A DNA stretch of 64,000 bases from contig JAHLLQ010000001.1 of the NCBI GenBank assembly GCA_020444065.1, forward strand, positions 1,116,001 through 1,180,000. The letters run 5' to 3'. The notes below the pieces were generated by a model, which saw nothing but the letters and a program-made list of their open reading frames with translations, did not search any database and had not been told where the DNA came from. This document shows, one piece after another, positions 25,014 to 33,788 of this stretch (position 1 is the stretch's first letter; each line of letters opens with the position of its first letter). Source of the DNA: a bacterium (GTDB lineage: Bacteria > Sumerlaeota > Sumerlaeia > SLMS01 > JAHLLQ01). Made by a program: the position numbers and the translations under genes.

Positions 25014-25350
25014 CGTTGTCGCTCCTTTGGGATTCGATTCGGTACTTCATCGCGGTCATCTCAGAGGCCCAGAAGGAACTGAATTCCGTGGACCAGCGAT
25101 CGTAGATCATCTGGATGGGCACCGGATTGAAGTACAAGTGCCGAACCCTCCCCACCTTGCGCGAAACAACCAGATTGGCGTCCTCGAGAAAACGGAGGTG
25201 CTTGAGGATCTGGATGCGGCTGACTTCGAAGAACTCCGCCACGTGGTTGACGCTGCAACCGGGCGAGTCCTTCAGGATGTCCAGAATCCGCCGCCGATCG
25301 GAATTGGCGAGCGCCCGGAACGTTGCATCCATCTCCTCATCTGCTATCAT
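25006..25350 (-). CDS. ArsR-family HTH transcriptional regulator
   Basis: A 114-residue winged-helix protein: MDATFRALANSDRRRILDIL, CSVNHVAEFFEVSRIQILKHLRFLEDANLV (the recognition helix lies in VSRIQILKHL), then the wing with VVSRKVGRVRHLYFNP. This is the ArsR subgroup that lacks obvious metal-binding cysteines in the DNA-binding helix; members repress operons with SRPBCC proteins. Start may be 25350 or the internal ATG at 25332; the latter matches the common N-terminus, but GAGGAG directly abuts it, so I keep 25350. A palindrome typical of its own operator touches the start codon. Confidence 0.9.
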   Translation of the reverse strand: MIADEEMDATFRALANSDRRRILDILKDSPGCSVNHVAEFFEVSRIQILKHLRFLEDANLVVSRKVGRVRHLYFNPVPIQMIYDRWSTEFSSFWASEMTAMKYRIESQRSDNDG

Positions 25351-25366
25351 GTAACCATTTAGTTAC
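25351..25366. promoter_or_regulatory. palindromic operator candidate for the ArsR-type regulator
   Basis: GTAAC-CATTTA-GTTAC is a perfect inverted repeat with a six-base spacer immediately before the regulator's first ATG. Its size and TAAC/GTTA half sites fit operators described for ArsR-SRPBCC operons. Autorepression is inferred from position: bound repressor would block the promoter or the translation start of the four-gene operon. Confidence 0.6.
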
Positions 25367-25664
25367 CCATCAGCCCCGCCATGACAAGAGGAAAATACCG
25401 TGGGTACATAAATACTCAGAATCTGTGCACGGGATTGCACATTTCCCAACGTCCAGGTGCGATACGGGTTTCGCAGACAGCAAGTAAAGTTTCTGTTTTC
25501 AACGACCTACAGTTTATAAGCTGTGCCTCTTTGACCACCCTGGGAATTGTGAGACTGGTATGAGGTCTGCAAATAGGATGGTTTGAACTACGAGACTGAC
25601 GCGCGAACTGGGAAGCTCGATGGGCACGACTCGTACCTATAAGGGAAGAAATCAGGGACTGATT
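25367..25664. other. intergenic stretch without a recognisable gene
   Basis: This divergent space between the ArsR operon and the plus-strand unknown gene is visibly richer in A and T than its surroundings and must hold promoters for both. I see a short inverted repeat, GTGCA-CGGGAT-TGCAC, near 25425-25440 and a TTTATAAG word near 25513, which could be part of a promoter, but no clear paired -35 and -10 boxes. No open frame of convincing quality and no tRNA-like fold is seen. Confidence 0.5.
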
Positions 25665-26546
25665 ATGGGGATTTTCGATCAAGTGAACGAAGTCATCGGC
25701 GCCGTGAAGGGCTGGTTTGACCGGTGCGAGGAAGAGCGCCGTCAGGAGGCCCTGGAGGTTCTTCATCCTCCGCGGCAGGAGAGCGACCGCGATGACAATC
25801 TGGGCGAGGACGCCCAGGGGCGGTTCTTGAACTTCGATGGCAGCAAGAAGCCCCAGCGTGGCTTGATGGACGATCCGACAACGGACGTTGCTGCCCCGCC
25901 GCTGACTCCCCCGCCCCCCACTGGACATAGCCACGCGCCCGCCCATCCCGAACATGCCCACATGACAAAGGGGAAAGCCGATCCGCGGACTCCGCCCACG
26001 CCAGGCGAAGTGGCTGGACTACGGCACCGAGGCAAGAATGTGGAACCCGATTCGGGCGGCCTGATTCAGAACGAAACGAACGATACGATGTATAACGCCC
26101 GGAACCAGGTGGTCGCAGTCATTCACCAGCGCTACGCGAAGTTTGGCGATTCGATCGCGACCGCGGTTCTGACGAAGGCCTTCATGCCGAATGGGCTCGA
26201 GCTATTGCTGACGAAGTTAGGCCTGGGATCGGTTGGATCGCAGTTCGAAGATCACGAGCAGATCGTGCGCTTCATCGATCGCGAAGGCGTTGCGGAGTTC
26301 TGTCGCCGCGCGGGCATTCGCTACAACGAGGAGAAGACAAAGTCTGAGCGGCAGACCTACGAAGAGAAGCAAAAGCGACGCCGCACGTCACAGAATTTCG
26401 CCCGCCAGGCGAAGAACGGCGGCGTCTCACCCACGATGGATCTAAAGAAAACTGGTATCAAGCCAGTGAAGCTGGAGAAGGCCGAGAATCTTCCGCAGTT
26501 CCAGTCGCCTGCCCCCGCCCCGCCGAAGGATCCAGGCACTGACTGA
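25665..26546 (+). CDS. unknown soluble protein with Pro/His-rich linker
   Basis: A 293-residue protein (308 if the earlier ATG at 25620 is used). ATG at 25665 has AGGGA six bases upstream. It begins with an amphipathic helix (MGIFDQVNEVIGAVKGWFDR), followed by a charged region and a low-complexity linker of prolines and histidines including HSHAPAHPEHAH. A compact region around AVIHQRYAKFGDSIATAVLTKAF and the following LELLLTKLGLGSVGS comes next, then a Lys/Arg-rich coil (EEKQKRRRTSQNF) and a Pro-rich tail. No signal peptide or membrane helix. I recognise no family. It stands alone between the ArsR operon and maf. Confidence 0.68.
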   Translation: MGIFDQVNEVIGAVKGWFDRCEEERRQEALEVLHPPRQESDRDDNLGEDAQGRFLNFDGSKKPQRGLMDDPTTDVAAPPLTPPPPTGHSHAPAHPEHAHMTKGKADPRTPPTPGEVAGLRHRGKNVEPDSGGLIQNETNDTMYNARNQVVAVIHQRYAKFGDSIATAVLTKAFMPNGLELLLTKLGLGSVGSQFEDHEQIVRFIDREGVAEFCRRAGIRYNEEKTKSERQTYEEKQKRRRTSQNFARQAKNGGVSPTMDLKKTGIKPVKLEKAENLPQFQSPAPAPPKDPGTD

Positions 26547-26632
26547 GGTCCAGGGGTTTCATGAACAAGGCGCTCGAGTCCTGCGCGAACCATCAGCAAA
26601 TCAAGAAACAGAATCCCGGTCTGGGTCGGTAA

Positions 26633-27250
26633 TCAGCGCCAGCGCTCGGGCGGCGCGGGAACGCGGTAGCGGGAGCCGGGGATGGCTTCCGACAACATCC
26701 GCACAAGCAGTGCACACGGCAACCCCACCACGTTGAAGTAATCCCCCTCCAGGTGATCGACGAATCCGCCGGCCTCTTCCTGAATGGCGTAGGCTCCGGC
26801 CTTGTCGAATACACGCCCCGTCGCGATGTAGTCTTCAATCTCCCGTTGCGATAGATTGCGAAACACAACATCGGTGGTTTCCGAATCGAGCATCGCTTCG
26901 GGCCGGCCAGCAATGGCAACGGCAACGCCGGTGATGACCTGGTGGGAGTCGCCGCTCAGGCTGTGCAGCATGTCGCGGGCGGCTTCTGCGTCGCTGGGCT
27001 TGCCATACAATTGGAGACTCTTCGTCACCACGGTGTCCGCACCGATCACGACGGTCCCTTCGGATTGGGACTGGGCAACGTCCATAGCCTTCGCATAGGC
27101 GGCGCGGATGGCGAATGTGCGCGGATGATCGGCCGGGATGGCCGATTCGTCGACGCCGGAGGGAATTACTTCGCATTCGATTCCCATGCGGGCGAGCAGT
27201 TCACGCCTGCGCGGCGAGTTGGATGCGAGAACAATCTTCGGTTGGGTCAT
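26633..27250 (-). CDS. maf: Maf-family nucleoside triphosphate pyrophosphatase
   Basis: Maf proteins hydrolyse non-canonical or canonical nucleoside triphosphates (dTTP/UTP or modified bases) to monophosphates. The 205 residues show the N-terminal ASNSPRRRELL phosphate loop, GVDESAI, AYAKAMDVA, VIGADTVV with the metal-binding aspartate, and YIATGRVFDKAGAYAIQ near the C-terminus. The extra 20 or so C-terminal residues beyond ALLVRML are not conserved. It starts four bases after the stop of the lipoprotein gene, so the two are co-transcribed. Confidence 0.95.
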   Translation of the reverse strand: MTQPKIVLASNSPRRRELLARMGIECEVIPSGVDESAIPADHPRTFAIRAAYAKAMDVAQSQSEGTVVIGADTVVTKSLQLYGKPSDAEAARDMLHSLSGDSHQVITGVAVAIAGRPEAMLDSETTDVVFRNLSQREIEDYIATGRVFDKAGAYAIQEEAGGFVDHLEGDYFNVVGLPCALLVRMLSEAIPGSRYRVPAPPERWR

Positions 27251-27254
27251 TGAG

Positions 27255-28094
27255 TCATTTCTCTTCGGGCAATGAATCGGCGACGCCCAGCAGCGGCGCG
27301 ATGTCCAGTTCCAGCACGACGATCCACTCGCCGGTGGGAAGCTCTTCGCTTCGCAATGTGCGGGCCGCCCGAATTGCTCGCGAGCAGGCCTCGGCCATCA
27401 CGGCGTTGCGGTGCATGAGGTCACCCATCCGGGTTTTGCTGTCGAGCGGAACGAGTTGGATCTGGTCGATAAGGTCCGCGCGGGCGCGACGAAGGGCCTC
27501 TCGTTGAGCAGTCAGTTGTGCCTGAGCATCTTCGCGTCCGTCGGTGGGTTGCACCAGTTCGGCGCGAACGCCGCCTCCGGAAGAAAGGACTGCCGCCGCC
27601 AGTCCGCCCAGACGCATCTCCAGCGCGATGCTGACATCGCCCTCATCCCAGTCCGCCCGAAGGTCTTCTTCGGCGGAAGCAAGAGCGGCTTCAAGCGCGC
27701 GCGCCACAGGCGGGTTTTCTTTGGCAAACTCAGCCAGGTTCTTGTCCACAACTGCAGGCAATTCGTCAGCCTGTCGCCGCAGGTCGGCCTGGGCTTCGCC
27801 GCGTGCCGCCAAGACGGCACCGGCGTATGGAACGCCGGGAGGCGCATCGGTTTCGCCTTCGATCGGGGCAACCGCCGATGCGCGCAATATCTGACGCGCC
27901 CAGGGGATGGAGACTGGAGCCTGCAATTCCGGAGCGGGGGTGCGGGTTTCGGCTCCCGCGATGGGAGCGCGCCCTTCGCCGGTGACGAGCCATGTGGCCG
28001 GACGATTCGCGGCACAGCCAAAAAGAAAGAGCGCGACAGAGACAATCGCCGCCAGTCCCACTCGGGAAGTCAGAAGTGCACGCGGCGAGTTCAT
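27255..28094 (-). CDS. predicted lipoprotein with Ala-rich helical body
   Basis: A 279-residue protein from ATG at 28094. The signal sequence ends SVALFLFGCAAN, a standard lipobox with Cys about 21. The mature part is alanine-rich and mostly helical (EALRRARADLIDQIQLVPL), and the last third resembles a small beta-alpha domain of the LPP20/FlgT-like type seen in lipoproteins: a regular repeat of helix, then EWIVVLELDI. That resemblance is weak. Its ATG shares one base with the stop of the heparinase-like gene (TGATG), and maf begins four bases after it, so all are one transcript. Confidence 0.72.
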   Translation of the reverse strand: MNSPRALLTSRVGLAAIVSVALFLFGCAANRPATWLVTGEGRAPIAGAETRTPAPELQAPVSIPWARQILRASAVAPIEGETDAPPGVPYAGAVLAARGEAQADLRRQADELPAVVDKNLAEFAKENPPVARALEAALASAEEDLRADWDEGDVSIALEMRLGGLAAAVLSSGGGVRAELVQPTDGREDAQAQLTAQREALRRARADLIDQIQLVPLDSKTRMGDLMHRNAVMAEACSRAIRAARTLRSEELPTGEWIVVLELDIAPLLGVADSLPEEK

Positions 28095-29755
28095 CAGTCC
28101 TGCTGACCGCGCGGGAAGATGCGGCGACGAACGCGCATCCGACCGGTGGAGTTCAACTTCTTCAGCGACCGCTGAAACCAGGTCCAAGGCATCAGCACCG
28201 ATTCCTGGAAGACGTTCGAGTTGGCAACGTAGATCGACGTCGCATCGGAACCGGCCGCCAGCCGGTGGAAGCGCGGCGCGCGGCGACGTGGCAATTGCAC
28301 TTCATCGACGACGGCAATGGCGTCCTCTCGGAATGCCAGCCGACGCCGGAACTGAATCGATGTGCGGGCCTTTCCGGTGATCAGAATCTTCTGCAGCAGG
28401 AACCGGACAGCATTCGCATGGAAGCGCCCGATGGTCAGCAGCAGTACGCGAAAGACGATCTGCTTGAACGGTGTCGACAAGGGTGCGCGACGGCGTTGAA
28501 AGACGCCGGAGACTTCGATCTCCAGGTGATCCGGCGCGATCTTCACTTTGTTGCGGTCGACGATGTGTGTCACGACCACGCGGCCGTCGTCCAGTTCACC
28601 GATCAGGCCCGTGTCGCTGGCGATTGGGCCTTCGCGGTCGAAGGCTTTGAACACGCCTCCCTTGTTCGCCGCCGCGACAGCGTGGTACTGCGGGCCGCGC
28701 ACGACGAGCATCTCTGCGCCCTCGAACCACTTCGCTGTCAGCTTCTTGGGCAGATCGATTGGCTTGCCGCGCTCCGGCGAGTAATCCCGCCAAGCCTGCA
28801 TCCAATCGTAGACGTAGTGCGCCGCCATGCGATCGTCGTCGTTGTAATAGCGGCGCCGCTCGGGCATCGAGCGCTGCAGGAAGGTCTCCGCAATATTGGC
28901 GGCGTTCGGGAAACGAGACGCCATGACCTCGAAGCCGTGCGGATAAAAGTGGTACGTGTTCCGGCTGCCGTACTCGCCGCCGTAAGAACCATCCGGGTGC
29001 ATGAAGTTGACCGCGAAGTCCACAGCACGACCGATCGGTTCGATCAGGCGCTCGTCCTGGGTCTTCTGCCAGAGCTTGGTCAGGAACCCGATGCTGCAGG
29101 TGTGGTAGCCGGGGTCCGCGCCTTCGTACTCCTGGAACCAGCCTTCGGGATCCTGCCAGCTCAGGGTCAGATCGCGGAAAGAATTCGACGCCTTCAGGAA
29201 GCGCTTCTCGCCCGTCAGGATGTACACATTGTATAGCGCCAGCGCCGCGAAGGCCTGGTGGTTGGCTAACTGACCGGTTTCGTTGTGCTCGCGCAACCAG
29301 TCGCCACGAAGCGCAAAGAACTCGAGGTGACGCGGCTCGCGCAGATCGAGTTCGATCGCACTTTCCGTCATGGCGTAGAGACTGAACACCAATGCGCCGA
29401 GCGCGCGCTCGAACGGGAAGTAATCGTCGCAGGAACCATTCGGATAGCTGGATTCGCGGGCGAAGTCGATGCCGGCCTCGACGAGTTCCTTCATCCGAGG
29501 CAGTCCGTAATACGGATTGTTCGGCATCTGGAGCTTGTACGCCAGCGCCAGCGGCAGGACGAATTCCTGGTTCATGCCACACGGGAAGTCCATCGTCCGG
29601 TAGTGCCAGTACTGACGATCGAAGCAGCCGTACGTGCGGCTGAACGGGTTCTTGTCCGCCATCAGAATCAGGCGCGGCAAAGCACGCAGCGCTTCGTACG
29701 CGTACCAGTCCCGGTGACCGGGCTGGGGTTGAGGAAACTCTTGAATATCAGGCAA
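28094..29755 (-). CDS. heparinase II/III-like (alpha/alpha toroid) protein
   Basis: A 553-residue protein whose first two thirds look like the helical toroid of polysaccharide lyases: ALGALVFSLYAMTESAIEL, NHQAFAALALYNVYILTGEKR, GFLTKLWQKTQDERLIEPIG, then RNTYHFYPHGFEVM with a Tyr-His cluster where family catalytic residues lie. A beta-sandwich-like C-terminal part follows (VKIAPDHLEIEVSGVFQRRR). I take TTG at 29755, with GAGG upstream, because this avoids a 32-base overlap with the preceding gene. No signal peptide is visible, so it may be cytoplasmic and act on imported or precursor sugar chains. A true lyase activity is inferred. Confidence 0.72.
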   Translation of the reverse strand: MPDIQEFPQPQPGHRDWYAYEALRALPRLILMADKNPFSRTYGCFDRQYWHYRTMDFPCGMNQEFVLPLALAYKLQMPNNPYYGLPRMKELVEAGIDFARESSYPNGSCDDYFPFERALGALVFSLYAMTESAIELDLREPRHLEFFALRGDWLREHNETGQLANHQAFAALALYNVYILTGEKRFLKASNSFRDLTLSWQDPEGWFQEYEGADPGYHTCSIGFLTKLWQKTQDERLIEPIGRAVDFAVNFMHPDGSYGGEYGSRNTYHFYPHGFEVMASRFPNAANIAETFLQRSMPERRRYYNDDDRMAAHYVYDWMQAWRDYSPERGKPIDLPKKLTAKWFEGAEMLVVRGPQYHAVAAANKGGVFKAFDREGPIASDTGLIGELDDGRVVVTHIVDRNKVKIAPDHLEIEVSGVFQRRRAPLSTPFKQIVFRVLLLTIGRFHANAVRFLLQKILITGKARTSIQFRRRLAFREDAIAVVDEVQLPRRRAPRFHRLAAGSDATSIYVANSNVFQESVLMPWTWFQRSLKKLNSTGRMRVRRRIFPRGQQD

Positions 29756-29789
29756 TGGACAACCTCGCCGGTGGGTTCTCGTCGACCCG

Positions 29790-32120
29790 TCAGGGGACGA
29801 GAGGACCGGGCGCAGTGTCAATGCGCACGTTCTCCAGGTAAATGGGCTGCGAACTGATGGTCGGATTGAAGCCCATCAGATCGAAGGCCAGGTAGAAGCC
29901 GTTCTCATCGATGTCGTCAGGAATGACAGCGTACATGACGAGGTCGTTCCCATCGGCATCGGGAATCACACCCGTATAGCCCGCCGCCAGGGAAGCCGTC
30001 GTCATGGTCTGGTAGTACTCGAACGTCCACGATCCGAAGCGCATACGGAGGTCGGAGACGATGCGCTCGTCGGGCTCGTCGCAAGACAGCGTGCTGGTGA
30101 TCCGGACGATTGTGCCGGGAGTCATTTCCATCCGCGCGCTGCTCCAGAAGCCGAAGCAGGTGTTACTGCTTGGCGCCAGCCAGAGCGCGCCGCGGCCGAT
30201 GTCGTGCCCGTGCGTCGGCACATCAAACAACGATACGTAATCGAAGAATTGCCAACCTTCTGCGTCCTGGTCGAAAGTGAATTCCCGGTACGGGCTGAAC
30301 TGGCTGTCGAAAGACGCGCGGTCGATCTCGGTCGCGTCGATTTCCTCGAAGTCGAACGGCGTCATGGCCTTCGTGCGGGCTGGCGAGCGTCCGAACTCCA
30401 GCATGTCGAGCGACAGGGTGTAGTAAAAGGGCGTGGTTCCGGGATTAGTCCGCAGGCTTCCATTCTGGAAGTCGATGATCTGATAGTAGTCGCGGCCCGA
30501 TTCGGGCGGCGCGAGGACTTGGTTCTGCGCCGGCACGAAGGCGGACGAGAACGAAAGCTGATTCAGCAGACCGTTCTGGCGCATACGGACTTCCGGCATT
30601 CCGGCGATATCCGGGCCTGCCGATGCGATCCGATGACGCATCTGGAGGAGCGTGTCCGGCGACTGGATGTTCGGCATGCCCTCGATGATCGCACCACCGT
30701 AAGATTCTTCCTTGATCCCGCCAAACTCGATTCGACCAGGGATGCTGCGGAGGCTTATGGGCTCCCATGCGAGCACATCGACGAGTTCCCAGCCGTCGAG
30801 GAAACTGCCGAATCGATAGGAGGTCGTTTGGCCTGCTTCAAGTGCGCCGATGTCGAGAACGTCGTCCTGCTCGTTGCCTACTCCGGCAACATCAAACAGC
30901 CGGGGAACGCCCATCGCGTCGTATTCGAATCCAGCATCGTTCAGCGCAAGCCGGTCGATCGCCGAGGCGCCGTCCGCCAGGCGGAAATCTTCATTCGCAG
31001 AATCGACGAACAGGAACTCGTCCTCGACCAGATTTCCGAACTGCGTGCCGTCGTTGACGAGGCTTGTGTTGATCGCCTCGGCCGTCAGAACCGGCGTCGT
31101 CCCAGCGTCCAGATAGGAGCCGAGAATGTTCTTCGCGAAGATGTTCTCCGAGATCTCGTCGCCGACGGTCTGCTCGGCTTCGCTGACGCCGTAATCGTCA
31201 TTCTCGGCAAAGATGTTCTGCCGAACCTTTGGCAGCGACTCATCGATGCGCAGGCCCGCCTGACGGTTCTTGGCGATCGTATTGTTCGAGATGATCGCCT
31301 GCGACCCGGCTTCGAGGAGAATTCCGTCCTCGTTCAATGAGACGATGTTGCCGATGAGTTGTGGCGACGTTCCCTGGCAACGAATACCCGCGTCGGTGCT
31401 GCGATGCACGAAGCTGTTCTGCACGAGGCCGGTGGCGTTCTCGAAAAAGCTGATGCCCTCCGCATCGCTGCGGCGTACTTCGGTCCGGACGATCGTCGCG
31501 GTGGAGTCTCCCTTCACAACAATGCCGCGGCCGCGATGGTCGATGAAGTAGCACCGATCGATCAGAACATCGGCGTTGTTCGTCACCTCCACGCCCGAGA
31601 GGCCGGTGATGAACTCACACTTCACGATGGTCGGCGAGGCATCGCCCTGCACCCGGATCGAGGCACCCGTCGAGCCTTCGAAATCGCAATTGTCGATGAT
31701 CGAGTTGTCGCGCGCTTCGATGCTCCAGTACCCGCCGGTCAGCGTCATGTAGGCGACACGAGCGTTGTCCTCCAGAACAAGGCCGCCCTTGCCAAGCCCG
31801 GACGACAGTGTCACGCGCGACACAGAGAGCTTGTCGGCTTTGAAATCGCCGTCCTGAACGCCACCGATCAGTTCGCGGCTGCCGGAGAGAACAAGCTGGC
31901 CGGTGGTCGCGTAGTCGCCCGCCGCCACGACGATGCGGTCGGCCGGCGAAGCGAAGGCCTTCATCACCGTCTGGAACGGCTCCGCGATGGTTCCTTCCCC
32001 CTCGTCGCTACCGTTCGTGGACACATAAACGGTGGTCTGGGCGAAACTTGAAGAGGCGAGAGCTAAGCCAAACAAAACGAATACAAAAGCGCGAAGAGCA
32101 GACTTGTAAGAGAGGTGCAT
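29790..32120 (-). CDS. secreted right-handed beta-helix repeat protein
   Basis: A 776-residue secreted protein. The signal peptide (about 1-28) ends SSSFAQ. It begins with the DUF1565-type start VYVSTNGSDEGEG and PFQTVMKAFASPADRIVVAAGDY, then many short beta-helix turns (for example GVEVTNNADVLIDRCYF, ATIVRTEVRRSDAEGI, NGILLEAGSQAIISNNTI-like coils near residues 200-340). From about 430 a beta-sandwich region with WELVDVLAWE and FTFDQDAEGWQFFD repeats twice, possibly carbohydrate-binding. Such proteins are often polysaccharide lyases or adhesins; no catalytic site is evident. The heparinase-like gene follows 34 bases after its stop. Confidence 0.85.
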   Translation of the reverse strand: MHLSYKSALRAFVFVLFGLALASSSFAQTTVYVSTNGSDEGEGTIAEPFQTVMKAFASPADRIVVAAGDYATTGQLVLSGSRELIGGVQDGDFKADKLSVSRVTLSSGLGKGGLVLEDNARVAYMTLTGGYWSIEARDNSIIDNCDFEGSTGASIRVQGDASPTIVKCEFITGLSGVEVTNNADVLIDRCYFIDHRGRGIVVKGDSTATIVRTEVRRSDAEGISFFENATGLVQNSFVHRSTDAGIRCQGTSPQLIGNIVSLNEDGILLEAGSQAIISNNTIAKNRQAGLRIDESLPKVRQNIFAENDDYGVSEAEQTVGDEISENIFAKNILGSYLDAGTTPVLTAEAINTSLVNDGTQFGNLVEDEFLFVDSANEDFRLADGASAIDRLALNDAGFEYDAMGVPRLFDVAGVGNEQDDVLDIGALEAGQTTSYRFGSFLDGWELVDVLAWEPISLRSIPGRIEFGGIKEESYGGAIIEGMPNIQSPDTLLQMRHRIASAGPDIAGMPEVRMRQNGLLNQLSFSSAFVPAQNQVLAPPESGRDYYQIIDFQNGSLRTNPGTTPFYYTLSLDMLEFGRSPARTKAMTPFDFEEIDATEIDRASFDSQFSPYREFTFDQDAEGWQFFDYVSLFDVPTHGHDIGRGALWLAPSSNTCFGFWSSARMEMTPGTIVRITSTLSCDEPDERIVSDLRMRFGSWTFEYYQTMTTASLAAGYTGVIPDADGNDLVMYAVIPDDIDENGFYLAFDLMGFNPTISSQPIYLENVRIDTAPGPLVP

Positions 32121-32200
32121 AGACTGGTTACCAATCCCCATCCGTGGAGTCGTTGTTTTACTGGCGTGGAGAGGCTGGCAAGTCAATGGGAATGGGGCAA

Positions 32201-32235
32201 ACGAAACTGCCCGAGGTTCCCCCCGGGCAGTTCGT
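32201..32235 (-). terminator. hairpin after lpdA
   Basis: On the minus strand the sequence ACGAACTGCCCG pairs with CGGGCAGTTTCGT (one bulged T) around a ten-base loop, followed by a short T-rich run. It lies 28 bases after the lpdA stop and 81 bases before the start of the beta-helix gene, so it probably ends or attenuates lpdA transcription. Confidence 0.6.
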
Positions 32236-32262
32236 TGCATTCATTTGAAGCGACTCGGTGCC

Positions 32263-33663
32263 TCAGATGTGAATCGCCATATCCTCGGAGGCCGCGGCGG
32301 CTTCCATGATCGCTTCCGACAGGGTCGGGTGCGCGTGGATGGCGTGGTGAATGTCCTCGGAAGTCGCTTCGAGGGACTTCGCGAGACCCAGCTCTGCGAT
32401 CATCTCGGTCGCCTCGGTGCCGACGATGTGGGCGCCGAGAACTTCGCCGTACTTCTTGCCAAAGATGATCTTCACCATGCCTTCGGGATCGCCGCCGGCC
32501 ACGGCCTTGCCACTGGCGCGGAAGGGAAACTTCCCGACCTTGTATTCGAGGCCCTTGTCTTTGCAGGCTTCTTCAGTCAGGCCAACGCTGGCGACCTGCG
32601 GCTGGCAGTATGTGCAGCCGGGAATGTTCGAGTAATCGATCGGGTGCGGGTTCATTCCCTTCAGGTGCTCGATGGCGTGAACGCCCTCGGCGCTGGCGAC
32701 ATGAGCCAACCAGGGTGCGCCGACGACGTCGCCGATCGCGTAGATGCCGGCGACGCTGGTGCGATAGTGCTCGTCGACGACGATGTGATTGCGCTCGGTC
32801 TTCACGCCGATTTCTTCGAGGCCGATGTTCTCGACATTGCCCTGGACGCCGATAGCCATCAGGACCTTCTCGGCCTTCAGGGTCTCGGGCTTACCGTCCT
32901 TGCCCTTCTTGAACGTGACTTCCGCGCCGCCCTTCTGGGTCTTGACGGAGTCGACGAACACGCCCGTGCGAATGTCGATTCCGCGGTGCTTCAGGGCCTT
33001 CGCGACGATGGCGGAGCACTCGCGGTCCTCAACGGGCAGAATTGTCGGCAGGGCTTCAAAGACAGTGACCTTCGTGCCGAGCACAGCATAGAAGTAGGCG
33101 AACTCGATTCCGATCGCGCCTGCGCCGACGATGGCCAAGGACTCGGGCTGCTTGTCGAGGCTCATGGCTTCGCGACTGGTGATGATGGTCTTGCGATCGA
33201 TCTCCACGCCAGGAAGCGTCCGCGGGCGAGCGCCCGTCGCGATGATGATGTTCTTCGCCTCGACTTCCTTCTTGCCATCCTTGCCGTCGACGACGATGCG
33301 GGTCTTGGATTTCAGCTTCGCCGCGCCGTGGATGGCCGTGACCTTGTTCTTCTTCATCAGAAAATCGATGCCGGAGGCCATCTTGTCGGCCACGCCGCGG
33401 CTACGCTTGACGATCTTGCTGAAGTCGAACTGCAGGTCCTTGCAGGTGATCCCCCAGTCGCCGCCGTGCTTGATGTGATCGTAGACTTCCGCATTCTTCA
33501 GCAGGGCTTTGGTAGGGATACACCCCCAGTTGAGGCAGATGCCGCCGAGGCGATCGCGATCGATGACCGCCGTCTTAAATCCAAGCTGAGCCGCCCGAAT
33601 TGCGGCAACGTATCCGCCGGGGCCTCCGCCGATCACCGCAACGTCGAATGAACTGACTGCCAT
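32263..33663 (-). CDS. lpdA: dihydrolipoyl dehydrogenase
   Basis: The E3 component that reoxidises dihydrolipoamide in 2-oxoacid dehydrogenases using FAD and NAD. The 466-residue protein has VAVIGGGPGGYVAAIRAAQLG (FAD), the redox disulfide in GGICLNWGCIPTKALL (Cys43, Cys48), the NAD-binding GAGAIGIEFA, YAIGDVVGAPWLAHVASAEG-type FAD site (read as shorter blocks) and the active-site HAHPTLSEA at the C-terminus. It probably serves the sucAB complex encoded at 42231-46537, since no other E3 gene is visible there. It stands alone, with a hairpin after its stop. Confidence 0.97.
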   Translation of the reverse strand: MAVSSFDVAVIGGGPGGYVAAIRAAQLGFKTAVIDRDRLGGICLNWGCIPTKALLKNAEVYDHIKHGGDWGITCKDLQFDFSKIVKRSRGVADKMASGIDFLMKKNKVTAIHGAAKLKSKTRIVVDGKDGKKEVEAKNIIIATGARPRTLPGVEIDRKTIITSREAMSLDKQPESLAIVGAGAIGIEFAYFYAVLGTKVTVFEALPTILPVEDRECSAIVAKALKHRGIDIRTGVFVDSVKTQKGGAEVTFKKGKDGKPETLKAEKVLMAIGVQGNVENIGLEEIGVKTERNHIVVDEHYRTSVAGIYAIGDVVGAPWLAHVASAEGVHAIEHLKGMNPHPIDYSNIPGCTYCQPQVASVGLTEEACKDKGLEYKVGKFPFRASGKAVAGGDPEGMVKIIFGKKYGEVLGAHIVGTEATEMIAELGLAKSLEATSEDIHHAIHAHPTLSEAIMEAAAASEDMAIHI

Positions 33664-33788
33664 GGGTATCTCCTGTATCGTAAAGGGTCTGTATCTCGAA
33701 GCCTATGGGACGGGATGGGTCCGATAGGGTGCTTTCGTTTTCACGGCCATGGGGGTAACGCAAGAATCGGGCAATTGCGCTCAGGGCC

